Assembly (NCBI GenBank): GCA_002307185.1 | Contig: DBTT01000026.1 | Coordinates: 62,001-126,000 of the forward strand | Direction of reading: 5' to 3' | DNA length: 64,000 nt | Source: Bacteroidales bacterium UBA1309 | Lineage (GTDB): Bacteria; Bacteroidota; Bacteroidia; Bacteroidales; Dysgonomonadaceae | Shown: positions 43,010-52,568 of the stretch, in pieces | How positions within the stretch are numbered: the stretch's first letter is position 1 | Layout: every line of letters starts with the position of its first letter | The notes under the pieces: generated by a model | What the model was told of the DNA's origin: nothing | The model's input: only the letters and a program-made list of their open reading frames with translations | Databases searched by the model: none | Made by a program: the position numbers and the translations under genes

Positions 43010-45904
43010 ATGAATAAAAAAAGCATTCGAAATATTTGCTCCGTTTTTCTGGTGGTGCCATTGCTTAATGTTTTCGGTTTGCATGCACAGGAGAAAAATG
43101 ACAGCGTTAATGTAGCTTTTGGAAGCGTTGCTAAACGGGATGTGCTGGGGGCTGTCTCCTCAATTAACGTTCCCGAATTAATGAAAAAGGAATATGTGAC
43201 TTATAGTTTGGACGGGCTTCAAAGCTTTGTCGGTGGATATACCGGAAGTATATGGGGGCAGGATGCTCTTATATTGGTGGACGGTGTACCCCGCAGTGCT
43301 TGGGATGTGCTAAGTTCAGAAGTAGCATCTGTTACTGTGCTGAAAGATGCCAGTGCTGTGGTTCTTTACGGAAGCAAGGCTGCCAAAGGGGTTGTTCTAA
43401 TTACTACCAAGAGAGGGCAAATTTCACCTTTGACCATACATGTCCGGGCAAACACGGGCATATATGTCCCAAAGAGATACCCGAAGTACCTGAACTCCGC
43501 AGACTATATGACTCTTTATAACGAAGCCGCTGTGAACGACGGGCAAACAGCGTATTATCCTCAGGACTTAATTGATAAAACGAAATCTGGAAGCGATCCT
43601 TCTCATTATCCCGATATCAATATGTTTAGTTCTGATTACCTCAGAAAGGCATATAACCGGTATGACATGAATGCCGATGTATCCGGTGGGAACTCCTTTG
43701 CCCGCTATTATTCCGATTTTGGTATGGCATACAATAATTCTTTACTGAAGTATGGAGAAAAAGCCAAGGACAACAACTACCGTTTCAATATGAGAGCCAA
43801 TCTGGATATGGATATCACCAACTGGTTGTCTGCCAACACCAACGTGTCTGTCATTATTTCCGATGCCTTTACCGGAAATGGTGATTTTTGGGGGCAATCG
43901 TCATCCCTCCGTCCCAACTGGTTTGGCGCAACAACTGTAGCGAATTCCTTTAGTCCCTTAATCCATATCAGTGAGCTTGATCAGAATAATGCCGATTTGT
44001 TGACCCTGGCTAACAACAGCAACAATTTGATTGACGGGAAATATATCTTTGGTGGAACTTCCTCTCAGTTGACGAACGTGTTTGCCGATATGTTGGCAGG
44101 GGGCTACACCAAATCACATAACCGGACGTTTATGTTTGATGTGTCTATGAAGGCCGATTTGAGTTTTCTCCTAAAAGGGCTTACTTTTAAAGCGGGCTAT
44201 AGTTCAAATTTCACCAATAATTATACAGAAGTATATGGAGTCTCATATTCGGTTTACCAGCCCACATGGTCTGCTGATAATACGACGATCACCGGCCTGT
44301 CAAAATATAATACAGACCAGCCAAGTACGAATGAAGACATGGGCGTTGCCGCATTTACCCAAACGATGCAGCTTACTTCTCAGTTCAACTATAACAAAAC
44401 GTTTAACAATGATCACCAAGTCTCTGCTGCATTGATTGGGTGGGAATACCAGACTCAAAGTTCTACCGGGAATCTTGCGAATGACCAAGCTACGTACCCT
44501 AGCAGCACTTTGAGTACACTTCACCGCACAACGAATCTCAATTTAGGATTTCAGGCCAATTATAACTACAAGCACCGTTATTATGCAGACTTCTCGGCCG
44601 CCGCAGTTCATTCGCCCATGTTGCCCGCGAAAAATCGGAGTGCCTTTTCCCCGACCTTTAGTTTGGGTTGGAGAATCAGCGACGAAGCGTTTTTCAAAGA
44701 GAGCATTCCGTTTGTGGATGATTTGAAATTGACCGCTTCCTATTCTGTTTTGCACCAAGATTTGGATATCGGCGGCTATTATTTGTACCAGGGTAATTAT
44801 CTGTATGGAGCGAATTGGTCTTATTTTGTACGGGATTTTGCGGCTGGGTTTGCCTATTCTACAGGAAGCAGCAACCCCGATTTGAATTTTATTCAACAGA
44901 AACAGTACAGGGTAGGTTTTGATGTCTCCTTGCTAAAAAAATTGGTGGCATTGAATGCGAATTATTTCGTTAATTACACTAATGGCGGATTAGTAAACGG
45001 CGCAAATACCATTTATCCGTCCTATTTCAATACCGGTAATGCGGTCAGCTCTTCATTTCTGCCGTATATCAATTTCAACCGTGATAAACGGTCTGGGCTT
45101 GATTTTACCTTGAGTTTGAATAAAAAAATTGGAGAAATAGACTACTCATTGGGGTTTGCCGGTATGCTCTTTGCTTCGAAAGTCTTAAAGAGAGACGAAG
45201 TCAAAGTGCCCGGAGAAGAATATTATTATAGTGTCGGAAAACCATTAGATGGCGCTAAGGGATACATCTGTGAAGGCTTCTATACTCAGGCAGAGGTAGA
45301 TGCTATAGATGGTACTGCGGCTCACCCGAATCCAACTTTTGGGGGCGAAGTCAGTGCTGGTGACCTGAAATACAAAGATATGAACGGTGACGGAATCATT
45401 GATTCTAAAGACCAGGTTTACTTGGGGAAATATGGCTGGTCAGGATCACCCTTTAATTATGGTATCAATTTCACGATGAAATGGAAAAATTTCACCCTGT
45501 TTGCATTGGGGACAGGGCAAAGCGGGGCTATCCGGTTCAAAAATTCATCTTATTATTGGGTGAACGGAAGTGCCAAATATTCAGATGAGGTATGGGGGCG
45601 TTGGACGGAAGCCACGCAAAACACGGCAACATATCCCCGTCTGACAGCAACATCCAACTCGAACAACTTCCAAAACTCTACATTTTGGATGTATAAGAAT
45701 GATCGTTTCGACCTGAGCAGAGTCCAACTGACATATGATTTCAACGATGCCGCCTTTAAAAACTCATTCGTTCACGGTTTGAGTGTCTATCTAATGGGAG
45801 AAAGTTTACTTACCCTGTCTAAGGAAAGAAAGCTGATGGAGATGAATGTGGGAAGTGCTCCTCAATGCCGCTATTTCAATATCGGTGCTAAGGCCACTTT
45901 TTAA
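43010..45904 (+). CDS. SusC-family TonB-dependent transporter, short plug form (second of PUL)
   Basis: The 964-residue protein has a signal peptide ending at LHAQ and a TonB-box-like VNVAFGSVAKRDVLGAVSSI. The carboxypeptidase-regulatory-like domain seen in the first SusC is absent. The plug runs from DGLQSFVGGYTGSIWG straight into ALILVDGVPR and so lacks the usual IxIRG segment. VTVLKDASAVVLYG and KGVVLITTKRG are kept. The barrel ends with YFNIGAKATF. It follows the first SusD by about 80 bases and pairs with the second SusD, as is common in xylan loci. Confidence 0.94.
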   Translation: MNKKSIRNICSVFLVVPLLNVFGLHAQEKNDSVNVAFGSVAKRDVLGAVSSINVPELMKKEYVTYSLDGLQSFVGGYTGSIWGQDALILVDGVPRSAWDVLSSEVASVTVLKDASAVVLYGSKAAKGVVLITTKRGQISPLTIHVRANTGIYVPKRYPKYLNSADYMTLYNEAAVNDGQTAYYPQDLIDKTKSGSDPSHYPDINMFSSDYLRKAYNRYDMNADVSGGNSFARYYSDFGMAYNNSLLKYGEKAKDNNYRFNMRANLDMDITNWLSANTNVSVIISDAFTGNGDFWGQSSSLRPNWFGATTVANSFSPLIHISELDQNNADLLTLANNSNNLIDGKYIFGGTSSQLTNVFADMLAGGYTKSHNRTFMFDVSMKADLSFLLKGLTFKAGYSSNFTNNYTEVYGVSYSVYQPTWSADNTTITGLSKYNTDQPSTNEDMGVAAFTQTMQLTSQFNYNKTFNNDHQVSAALIGWEYQTQSSTGNLANDQATYPSSTLSTLHRTTNLNLGFQANYNYKHRYYADFSAAAVHSPMLPAKNRSAFSPTFSLGWRISDEAFFKESIPFVDDLKLTASYSVLHQDLDIGGYYLYQGNYLYGANWSYFVRDFAAGFAYSTGSSNPDLNFIQQKQYRVGFDVSLLKKLVALNANYFVNYTNGGLVNGANTIYPSYFNTGNAVSSSFLPYINFNRDKRSGLDFTLSLNKKIGEIDYSLGFAGMLFASKVLKRDEVKVPGEEYYYSVGKPLDGAKGYICEGFYTQAEVDAIDGTAAHPNPTFGGEVSAGDLKYKDMNGDGIIDSKDQVYLGKYGWSGSPFNYGINFTMKWKNFTLFALGTGQSGAIRFKNSSYYWVNGSAKYSDEVWGRWTEATQNTATYPRLTATSNSNNFQNSTFWMYKNDRFDLSRVQLTYDFNDAAFKNSFVHGLSVYLMGESLLTLSKERKLMEMNVGSAPQCRYFNIGAKATF

Positions 45905-45935
45905 GTAATACAACAATTTAATAGAAGTATATACA

Positions 45936-47783
45936 ATGATGAAAAAAAATATATTGTTATTGTTAATAAGTGTCTTTGTGTTATCGGGCTGTGATGATTT
46001 GTTTACTCCGTCAAAACAATATTTTAACACGATAGATCAAATATATACTAATCCGAGTTATGCCCAGAACTTTTTGACAACGGGTTATATGACATTGCCG
46101 GCTTATTATGACAACAGCGAGTGTGCCACCGATGATGCTGTGGCAAATGTACTCACGGATTCTTACGTGAAAATGGCAACGGGAGCCTGGTCGTCATCCA
46201 ATAATCCATTGAGCCTGTGGAATAATGATTATGCCGGGATCCAATATTTGAATCTTTTTTTGGAAAATGTGGATAAAGTGGTTTGGGTAAATGATTCAAT
46301 ATCTGATCCAAATACCAATGAACTTTTCGCAAGAAGGATGAAAGGAGAAGCGTATGGTTTACGGGCTGCACATTTGTATTTTTTGCTGCGCAACCATGCT
46401 GGAGTTGCAACTGACGGAAGTCTCTTGGGCGTTCCTTTGCATTTGAAGTCTGAGGATTTGAACAGCGATTTCAATCAAGCGAGATCCACCCTTGAAGCTT
46501 GTGTGCAACAAATTTATCAGGACTTGGATAGTGCTGAATTGTATCTACCAATGGAATACAATGATTTGCCTTCAACAGGAACTGTTCCTGCGAAATTTCA
46601 GGATATTACAACCACTGTTAGTACATACAACCGGGTAATGGGCCTGATTTCTCGTCAACTTTTCAATGGGTTGATAGCTAAATCTTTCCGTGCAAGAACT
46701 GCTCTGTTGGCGGCAAGTCCTGCTTATCAGGATGCTTCCAATACCACCACTTGGGCTATGGCTGCGGACAATGCTGCCGCCGTTATAGATTATAATATTG
46801 CAACAAATGGTGTTCAAGCAGGATTGGGTGTAGTTGCAAATGGAAGTACATACTATACAAATGATGCCGATATTACAGCTGCTTCTAGTAATGGTGTTAA
46901 TCCAAAAGAGATTATTTGGCGGGAAGGTGTGAAGACAAATAACTCAGATCAGGAAAAACAGAATTTTCCTCCATCCATAGGCGGAAGGGGATATGTCAAC
47001 CCTTCCCAAAGTTTGGTGGATGCGTTCCCGATGGCAAACGGATACCCCATTACTGATCCGAACAGCGGTTACGATCCAACCCTCCCTTATACCGGGCGCG
47101 ATCCACTTTTTTACAATTATATAATTTACAACGGAGCTCTTGCAGGTTCTTCGAATGATATGATTTATACAGGGACAATCAGCGGGGCAGCGGCCGATGG
47201 CATAAATGTGAGAATACCAACCTCGAGTACTTCAGGAGGTTCAACGCGTACAGGATATTACATGAAAAAGCGCCTCAATATGGGTGTCAGTGTTAAATCT
47301 ACCGGCGCTACGGGAAAGACGCATTATACTCCGAAAATCCGTTATACTGAAATTTATTTGGATTATGCTGAGGCTGCCAACGAAGCTTGGGGGCCAAAAG
47401 GAACGGGAACGCATTCCTATTCGGCTTACGATGTCATGAAGTCCATTAGAAAGCGCTCAAACCCTTCCCTGAATTCGGCCGATCCCTATTTGGATGACTG
47501 CGCAGGTGATAAAGATAAAATGCGTGAATTGATTCATAATGCTCGTCGCATAGAACTTTGTTTTGAAAGTTTCCGTTTCTGGGATTTACGCAGGTGGAAG
47601 GTTGCTCTTAGCGCATTAAATGCGGAAGTTACTGGTATGGACGTAAATGTTGTAAATGGTTCTTTGGACCTTAAGTCGATAGATGTTGAAAATCGTACAT
47701 ACAAAGACTATATGTATTACGGCCCTATTCCTTATTCTGAAGTTTTGAAATATAGTAACCTATTTCAAAACCAAGGTTGGTAA
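45936..47783 (+). CDS. SusD-family glycan-binding lipoprotein (second of PUL)
   Basis: The 615-residue protein has a lipoprotein signal (LLLISVFVLSGC). SusD-type motifs are RRMKGEAYGLRAAHLYFLLRNHAG, KIRYTEIYLDYAEAANEAWG and HNARRIELCFESFRFWDLRRW, and the end is YSEVLKYSNLFQNQGW. It should be the partner of the second SusC, 31 bases upstream. The region IIWREGVKTN to NPSQSLVDAFPMANGYPI is typical of SusD proteins from xylan or pectin loci. Confidence 0.94.
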   Translation: MMKKNILLLLISVFVLSGCDDLFTPSKQYFNTIDQIYTNPSYAQNFLTTGYMTLPAYYDNSECATDDAVANVLTDSYVKMATGAWSSSNNPLSLWNNDYAGIQYLNLFLENVDKVVWVNDSISDPNTNELFARRMKGEAYGLRAAHLYFLLRNHAGVATDGSLLGVPLHLKSEDLNSDFNQARSTLEACVQQIYQDLDSAELYLPMEYNDLPSTGTVPAKFQDITTTVSTYNRVMGLISRQLFNGLIAKSFRARTALLAASPAYQDASNTTTWAMAADNAAAVIDYNIATNGVQAGLGVVANGSTYYTNDADITAASSNGVNPKEIIWREGVKTNNSDQEKQNFPPSIGGRGYVNPSQSLVDAFPMANGYPITDPNSGYDPTLPYTGRDPLFYNYIIYNGALAGSSNDMIYTGTISGAAADGINVRIPTSSTSGGSTRTGYYMKKRLNMGVSVKSTGATGKTHYTPKIRYTEIYLDYAEAANEAWGPKGTGTHSYSAYDVMKSIRKRSNPSLNSADPYLDDCAGDKDKMRELIHNARRIELCFESFRFWDLRRWKVALSALNAEVTGMDVNVVNGSLDLKSIDVENRTYKDYMYYGPIPYSEVLKYSNLFQNQGW

Positions 47784-47812
47784 GTTAAATTTGAAATAAA
47801 ATAATGATAATC

Positions 47813-48871
47813 ATGAAAATAAGTCAGTTATTTATAGCTTCGGCAGTTGCCATCTTAGTGATGAACTCTTGTGAAAACGGCAATCCTGTCTATCCGGACA
47901 ATGCCTATCAAACGGTTTATTTTGCGAACCAATATCCTATACGTACCGTTGAACTGGGAGAGGATTTGTTCGTGGACAATTCAATGGACAATTTGCATCA
48001 GGTGAAGATCTTGGCAACGATGGGTGGTACGCAAAATAACACGAAAGATCGTGTTATTGGGTATGTGGTGGACACTACACTTTGTAATAGCTTGTACTAT
48101 TCGACTTTCTCACCCTCGACCACTTTGGGTACTGTCGGTTCGACAGTTCGACCGATGCCATCCAATTATTATACATTGTCCCCAAGTAATTCCATCACCA
48201 TTCCGGCCGGGTCTGTTATGGGTGGGGTAACGGTACAGCTGACGGATGCCTTCTTTGCTGATCCAGCGTCCTTGACCACTACTTATGTGATTCCCTTAGT
48301 GATGAAAACCTCTGATGACTCTATCCTTTCGGGAAAACCGGTAGTTGATTCGCCTAGTATATTTGTCGCGTCCAATTGGTCCATTCTTCCGAAGGATTAT
48401 GTCCTTTATGCCGTCAAGTATGTTAATCCTTGGCAGGCGAACTATCTGAGAAGGGGTATTGATCAAATCACAAAGGCCGATGGCACAGTGAGTACAAACA
48501 CGCGGCACAAGCAATATGTGGAAAGCGATGATGTTGTGAAAATTAGCACAGGATCATTGAATGTTGCCAACTTGGCATTAACCATAAAGGATAGTGCAGG
48601 AAAGGATGTAGCATATACCGTAGTGCTGACGTTTGCCGACGATGGTTCTTGCACCGTTGGTTCCAACTCTACAAATTTCGAAATCACTGGCACCGGTAAA
48701 TTTGTTTCTAAAGGAGAAAAGAATAGTTTCGGAGGAAAAGACCGTAGTGCGATATACTTGGATTATAGCGTCAATTTCAAAAGTCTGAGCTGGAAATATG
48801 TCACTAAAGACACTTTGGTGGTTCGTGATAGAGGACTTGTGGCTGAGTATTATACGGTAATCAAAAAGTAA
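47813..48871 (+). CDS. DUF1735-type surface glycan-binding lipoprotein candidate
   Basis: The 352-residue protein has a lipoprotein signal peptide (SAVAILVMNSC). DUF1735-like features follow: YQTVYFANQYPIRTVELGEDLF, YYTLSPSNSITIPAGSVMGGVTVQLTDAF and TYVIPLVMKTSDDSILSG. The C-terminal half (from about 200, VNPWQANYLRRGID) is a beta-rich domain that often accompanies DUF1735. Proteins at this place after susD usually bind the target glycan at the cell surface, outside SusC/D. It follows the second susD by about 30 bases; start taken at 47813 (MKISQLF). Confidence 0.8.
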   Translation: MKISQLFIASAVAILVMNSCENGNPVYPDNAYQTVYFANQYPIRTVELGEDLFVDNSMDNLHQVKILATMGGTQNNTKDRVIGYVVDTTLCNSLYYSTFSPSTTLGTVGSTVRPMPSNYYTLSPSNSITIPAGSVMGGVTVQLTDAFFADPASLTTTYVIPLVMKTSDDSILSGKPVVDSPSIFVASNWSILPKDYVLYAVKYVNPWQANYLRRGIDQITKADGTVSTNTRHKQYVESDDVVKISTGSLNVANLALTIKDSAGKDVAYTVVLTFADDGSCTVGSNSTNFEITGTGKFVSKGEKNSFGGKDRSAIYLDYSVNFKSLSWKYVTKDTLVVRDRGLVAEYYTVIKK

Positions 48872-49050
48872 TTATGGCCTATTAGAGATTGGAAAGCTTA
48901 CTGTTTTTTGTAGTAAGAAATGGTGAGCTTTCCTCACTACCTTGGTTTCATGTACAACTACCAATTGCAGACCCAGACCTTAAAAAATGAAAAGGACACC
49001 ATGTCCTTCAAATAATTCCGAGAAACAACTAATTAATAAGTATTGATATT

Positions 49051-51924
49051 ATGAAAACATTTATTGGTAAAATGCTTGTAATTAAAGCTATACTTGTCGT
49101 TTTGATAGCTTTTGTTCAATTGGCGGCTTATGGACAAGTCGCAATGAGACGTCCGATTTCTCCAAGCCAGCCTATGTTGCTGATACATATCGATTCATGG
49201 AACTATGCCGATCCCCAGAAAATCATCGACCTTATCCCTTCGGATGTGCGTCCGTATGTGGTAATGAACATTTCGCTTTCTATTAACCACGATGCCTCAA
49301 CGGGTGCGTGGAAAATAGTGGAATATGGCTATGAAACAGCCAAATCGTGGCTGCGTACTTGTGCCGAAAACGGAATATGGTGCATGGTGCAGCCTGCAAG
49401 CGGCGGGGCTTGTCATTTTTCAGATACCGATTTAACGGTTTATAAAGAGTTTTACGAAAACTATCCCAACTTTATCGGGTTTAACTATGCCGAACAGTTT
49501 TGGGGATTTGACGATGCCAGCGACCCTCGATCGGTAGCGTGGACTGCTCGCATTGCACATTTCGTGGACTTAGTCAATCTGGCTGATACTTACGGAGGGT
49601 ATCTTTGTGTGAGCTGGTGTGGAGCGTACTATGGTGCCGGAATTAATCCTGTGGCTATGCTCAAGAAGAATTCAAGTTTCGCTACCGTACTCCAGACCAA
49701 ATCGGATCATTTTATCATGTGTGAAAAATTTACCTCCAAGTATGGTTTCTATGACATTGAAAGCACTTGTTTAGGTTCTTATTTATCCGGATATTCAGGA
49801 CAATATGGCATCCGTTTCGATCAGTGCGGATGGAGTAGCGGCGAAAACTCGAGTGGCAGCACAACTGCCGATTTTCCCGTGCCTGCAGGTCTGGCTCCAG
49901 TCATAGAACATTCCATGCTTACTGGGCAAACTGTTTTTGACGGGCCCGAACTTATTTGGTCTCAATGCATCCAGAACCTGAGCAATGGAACTACGTCGGA
50001 TGGTTATACCACTAGAAAATGGAGTAGATATCCACAGTATGATAATATCACACTGGATGCTTTCCGCAAAATACTAGACGGCACAATACGCCTTATGACC
50101 CGGAGCGAAGTAATTGATCGGACCAAGGTGGTGATCATTCAGGACGTAACCTCGGGTACCGATGTCCAAAAATACAGTGCTCCCGAAACATTGTTCACGG
50201 GCTTGTATCAAACGGACAGTAGCGGCACCTTGCTCGAAAACCGGACTTGGTTCAAAAAAACCGGGCGCTATCCGGCTGTACCAACTGTATATGCTTTGAA
50301 CGGCACCGATGCCAACTCGTTCTCGGTACAGGTCAACGCATCGGCTTATTCTACCCGGTGGCCATCTACTTCTGCTAAAACGACCGAGTTTAACAGCTTG
50401 TTCACATCGGAATACACAGGTGATATTTATGCCGCACGTAGTGAAAACGGATGGGTGGTTTACAATCCATACAAAACTTCGACAACCGCCACCGGGAACA
50501 TCCCATTCAAATACAACACTTGCACCGGGATGGATCTCAGCTTGTCGCAATACACTACTGGCATCATCAAAGAGGTGTCAAACAAAGTTACAATTTACTT
50601 GAATAATTATGATAATACCAATACTGCATTCAAAACCGATATTCTAAAAATAAACGGCTGTAGCAGCCAGCCAACCTATACAATAGCCGAAAGGGGTAGC
50701 CACACGGCAAGCACTGTAACTACAAGCTATTCGGGAGGTGTTTTTACCATCAATGTTTCGCACAACGGAGCACTTGATATTTCCGTTAACTGTTCAGGAT
50801 CAGCAACCGGCAGGTTGACTTCTTATAAAACAGCATCGCTTTCCGCTCCTTCCAGCCCTGCTCCTTACTTAGGCCCTCGCCAATACGAAGCAGAAAATTT
50901 TGATTATAAAAATATAAGCGGGAACGTTACAGAAGGGTACAATACCGGGATAGCTAACTATACGGCGATGGGATACCTGAAGTTTGGCACAAGTTCGTCG
51001 GCTAGTATCAGGGATACCATTAATGTTCCAGCCTCAGGCTCATATACAATTGCAATCAAATATACCACTACGGGAGGTAGTGTAAGCACCATCGATTTGT
51101 ATGTGAACGGTACAAAAGTTGCAACTCCAGCTTTTGCCGCTCAAACCTCGACCAGTACTTGGAGTACGGTTTCTCAATCAGTGACTTTGAATTCGGGCAA
51201 AAATACCGTTGAACTCAAGGCAAATGCTACTGGATCACGCCAAATTTATTTCGACAATATTGTTGTAACTCCTGTAAATAGCGGGGTCGGCGTTTGGATG
51301 GAAGCCGAATGCGGCACAGTTGGATCACTTTGGAGCGTGCTGCAAAGTGCAACCGGTTCCAGCGGGCAATATATCAGAATTCAGGATGGAAACAATAGCA
51401 CCTCTAGCGTGCCTGGCAGCGATGGTTATGCAACATATACATTCGATATCGCTACTGCCGGAACCTACAATTTATGGGCTCGTGTAAGGGCTCCAAGTTC
51501 GAATGACGACTCGTTTTGGCTAAAAATGGATAATGGCTCGTGGAATAGCTGGAACGGAATTACATATTCAACTGCGTGGACTTGGGCGTTTTACAAATCA
51601 TTCTCTCTGAGCGAAGGCAGCCATACATTGATCATTGCTTATCGTGAAGATGGTACAGATTTGGATAAATTATACATAGGCACAGATGTGCCCACCGAAT
51701 ACGGAGAATCTGCTACCAATTGCACAACTAAAAGTGCGGTTGCGAAGGATGATAATAGCTTATCGGACACCGAAAGCGCGAAACAGCCTGTTGTGGTTTC
51801 TACCGACTATTACTCGATAACAGGTGCTAAGATTCATAACATCCAAAATATGAAAGGGGTATTTCTTGTGAAGAAGACCATGTCTGACGGGATTGTTAAA
51901 ACAACCAAGATCTTGCAGAAATAG
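49051..51924 (+). CDS. GH98 endo-acting glycoside hydrolase with two CBM-like domains (paralogue 1)
   Basis: The 957-residue secreted protein starts with a signal peptide and MRRPISPSQPMLLIHIDSWN, the GH98 catalytic start. Likely acid/base residues are E148 (NYAEQFWGFDD), D257 (GIRFDQCGW) and E300 (FDGPELIW); the spacing agrees with structurally studied GH98 enzymes. The GH98 C-terminal region runs to about 600. Two beta-sandwich modules resembling CBM6/CBM35 follow (QYEAENFDYKNI to YFDNIVVTP, and WMEAECGT to DKLYIGTD). A short tail DYYSITGAKI...KGVFLVKK ends it. GH98 includes blood-group endo-galactosidases and endoxylanases acting on decorated xylan; the neighbours favour xylan. Confidence 0.9.
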   Translation: MKTFIGKMLVIKAILVVLIAFVQLAAYGQVAMRRPISPSQPMLLIHIDSWNYADPQKIIDLIPSDVRPYVVMNISLSINHDASTGAWKIVEYGYETAKSWLRTCAENGIWCMVQPASGGACHFSDTDLTVYKEFYENYPNFIGFNYAEQFWGFDDASDPRSVAWTARIAHFVDLVNLADTYGGYLCVSWCGAYYGAGINPVAMLKKNSSFATVLQTKSDHFIMCEKFTSKYGFYDIESTCLGSYLSGYSGQYGIRFDQCGWSSGENSSGSTTADFPVPAGLAPVIEHSMLTGQTVFDGPELIWSQCIQNLSNGTTSDGYTTRKWSRYPQYDNITLDAFRKILDGTIRLMTRSEVIDRTKVVIIQDVTSGTDVQKYSAPETLFTGLYQTDSSGTLLENRTWFKKTGRYPAVPTVYALNGTDANSFSVQVNASAYSTRWPSTSAKTTEFNSLFTSEYTGDIYAARSENGWVVYNPYKTSTTATGNIPFKYNTCTGMDLSLSQYTTGIIKEVSNKVTIYLNNYDNTNTAFKTDILKINGCSSQPTYTIAERGSHTASTVTTSYSGGVFTINVSHNGALDISVNCSGSATGRLTSYKTASLSAPSSPAPYLGPRQYEAENFDYKNISGNVTEGYNTGIANYTAMGYLKFGTSSSASIRDTINVPASGSYTIAIKYTTTGGSVSTIDLYVNGTKVATPAFAAQTSTSTWSTVSQSVTLNSGKNTVELKANATGSRQIYFDNIVVTPVNSGVGVWMEAECGTVGSLWSVLQSATGSSGQYIRIQDGNNSTSSVPGSDGYATYTFDIATAGTYNLWARVRAPSSNDDSFWLKMDNGSWNSWNGITYSTAWTWAFYKSFSLSEGSHTLIIAYREDGTDLDKLYIGTDVPTEYGESATNCTTKSAVAKDDNSLSDTESAKQPVVVSTDYYSITGAKIHNIQNMKGVFLVKKTMSDGIVKTTKILQK

Positions 51925-52568
51925 TTGACCTTTTGCATAAAAAGAAAACCTGTCCATGCCTTAGCTGTAATGCTTATTTGGAGTTAAGGCAGGACAGGTC
52001 TTCTGCAAAGGAAAATATAAATATAAAAATTAATCTTGCTAAATAACTATTATTTTAAAGTCGGCAAGAGCCTAAATATATCTTTAAATCTGATATTTCA
52101 AGCTGACTTTCCCCAATGCTGGGACACTCTATCTCTATTCTGTCAAAAAGGAAGATTGGGATGATCTTCTTATTTGTTTGCGATAAGTATAACAGAATTG
52201 GTTCACTTCTCTCTTTGCAGTATCCAATCAAGTTCGGTCAGCAAAGCTGTGGTTGATGGTCGTTTGCGCCTGGTTGCTGACGGAAACAAAGCCACTTTGG
52301 ATAATGCCAAACACTTAAATATTAAGTAGTACCTCCCGTTAAGGAACATCGAATAGGCGTCGGGGAGGTTGTTTTTATACTGATAGGCACACTGTGCTTG
52401 TGCGATTATAATTGTGAGGGGGATTTGTAACATTTTGTTCCATCTCCAGTGACTCTTGCCGCCATAGAAAAGCTAGGCAGTTGTGGCCTTGTAACTCCCG
52501 ATCAGAAATAAGTAAAAGTAGAGTTAAATTGAGCTTTTGGATACATACAAAATAAAAATCACCTTGAA
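51925..52568. other. Intergenic stretch between the two GH98 genes
   Basis: About 640 bases without a credible gene. It begins with a 15-bp hairpin (51948-51999). At about 52215-52329 a plus-strand frame reads KAVVDGRLRLVADGNKATLD before a stop, which looks like the C-terminal end of a lost gene, but I cannot name it. The rest is A+T-rich. Confidence 0.4.
51948..51999. terminator. Long hairpin after the first GH98 gene
   Basis: ACCTGTCC-A-TGCCTTA (51948-51963) pairs with TAAGGCA-GGACAGGT (51985-51999), 15 bp with one bulged A and a 21-base loop, 23 bases after the stop codon. The T-rich flank is on the minus-strand side, so on the plus strand it may protect the 3' end or slow transcription more than terminate it. 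Confidence 0.55.

Noticed and set aside
52203..52433. 76-codon minus-strand frame between the two GH98 genes
   Set aside because: No motif; the opposite strand looks more protein-like (KAVVDGRLRLVADG), so it is probably a shadow of a lost gene end.
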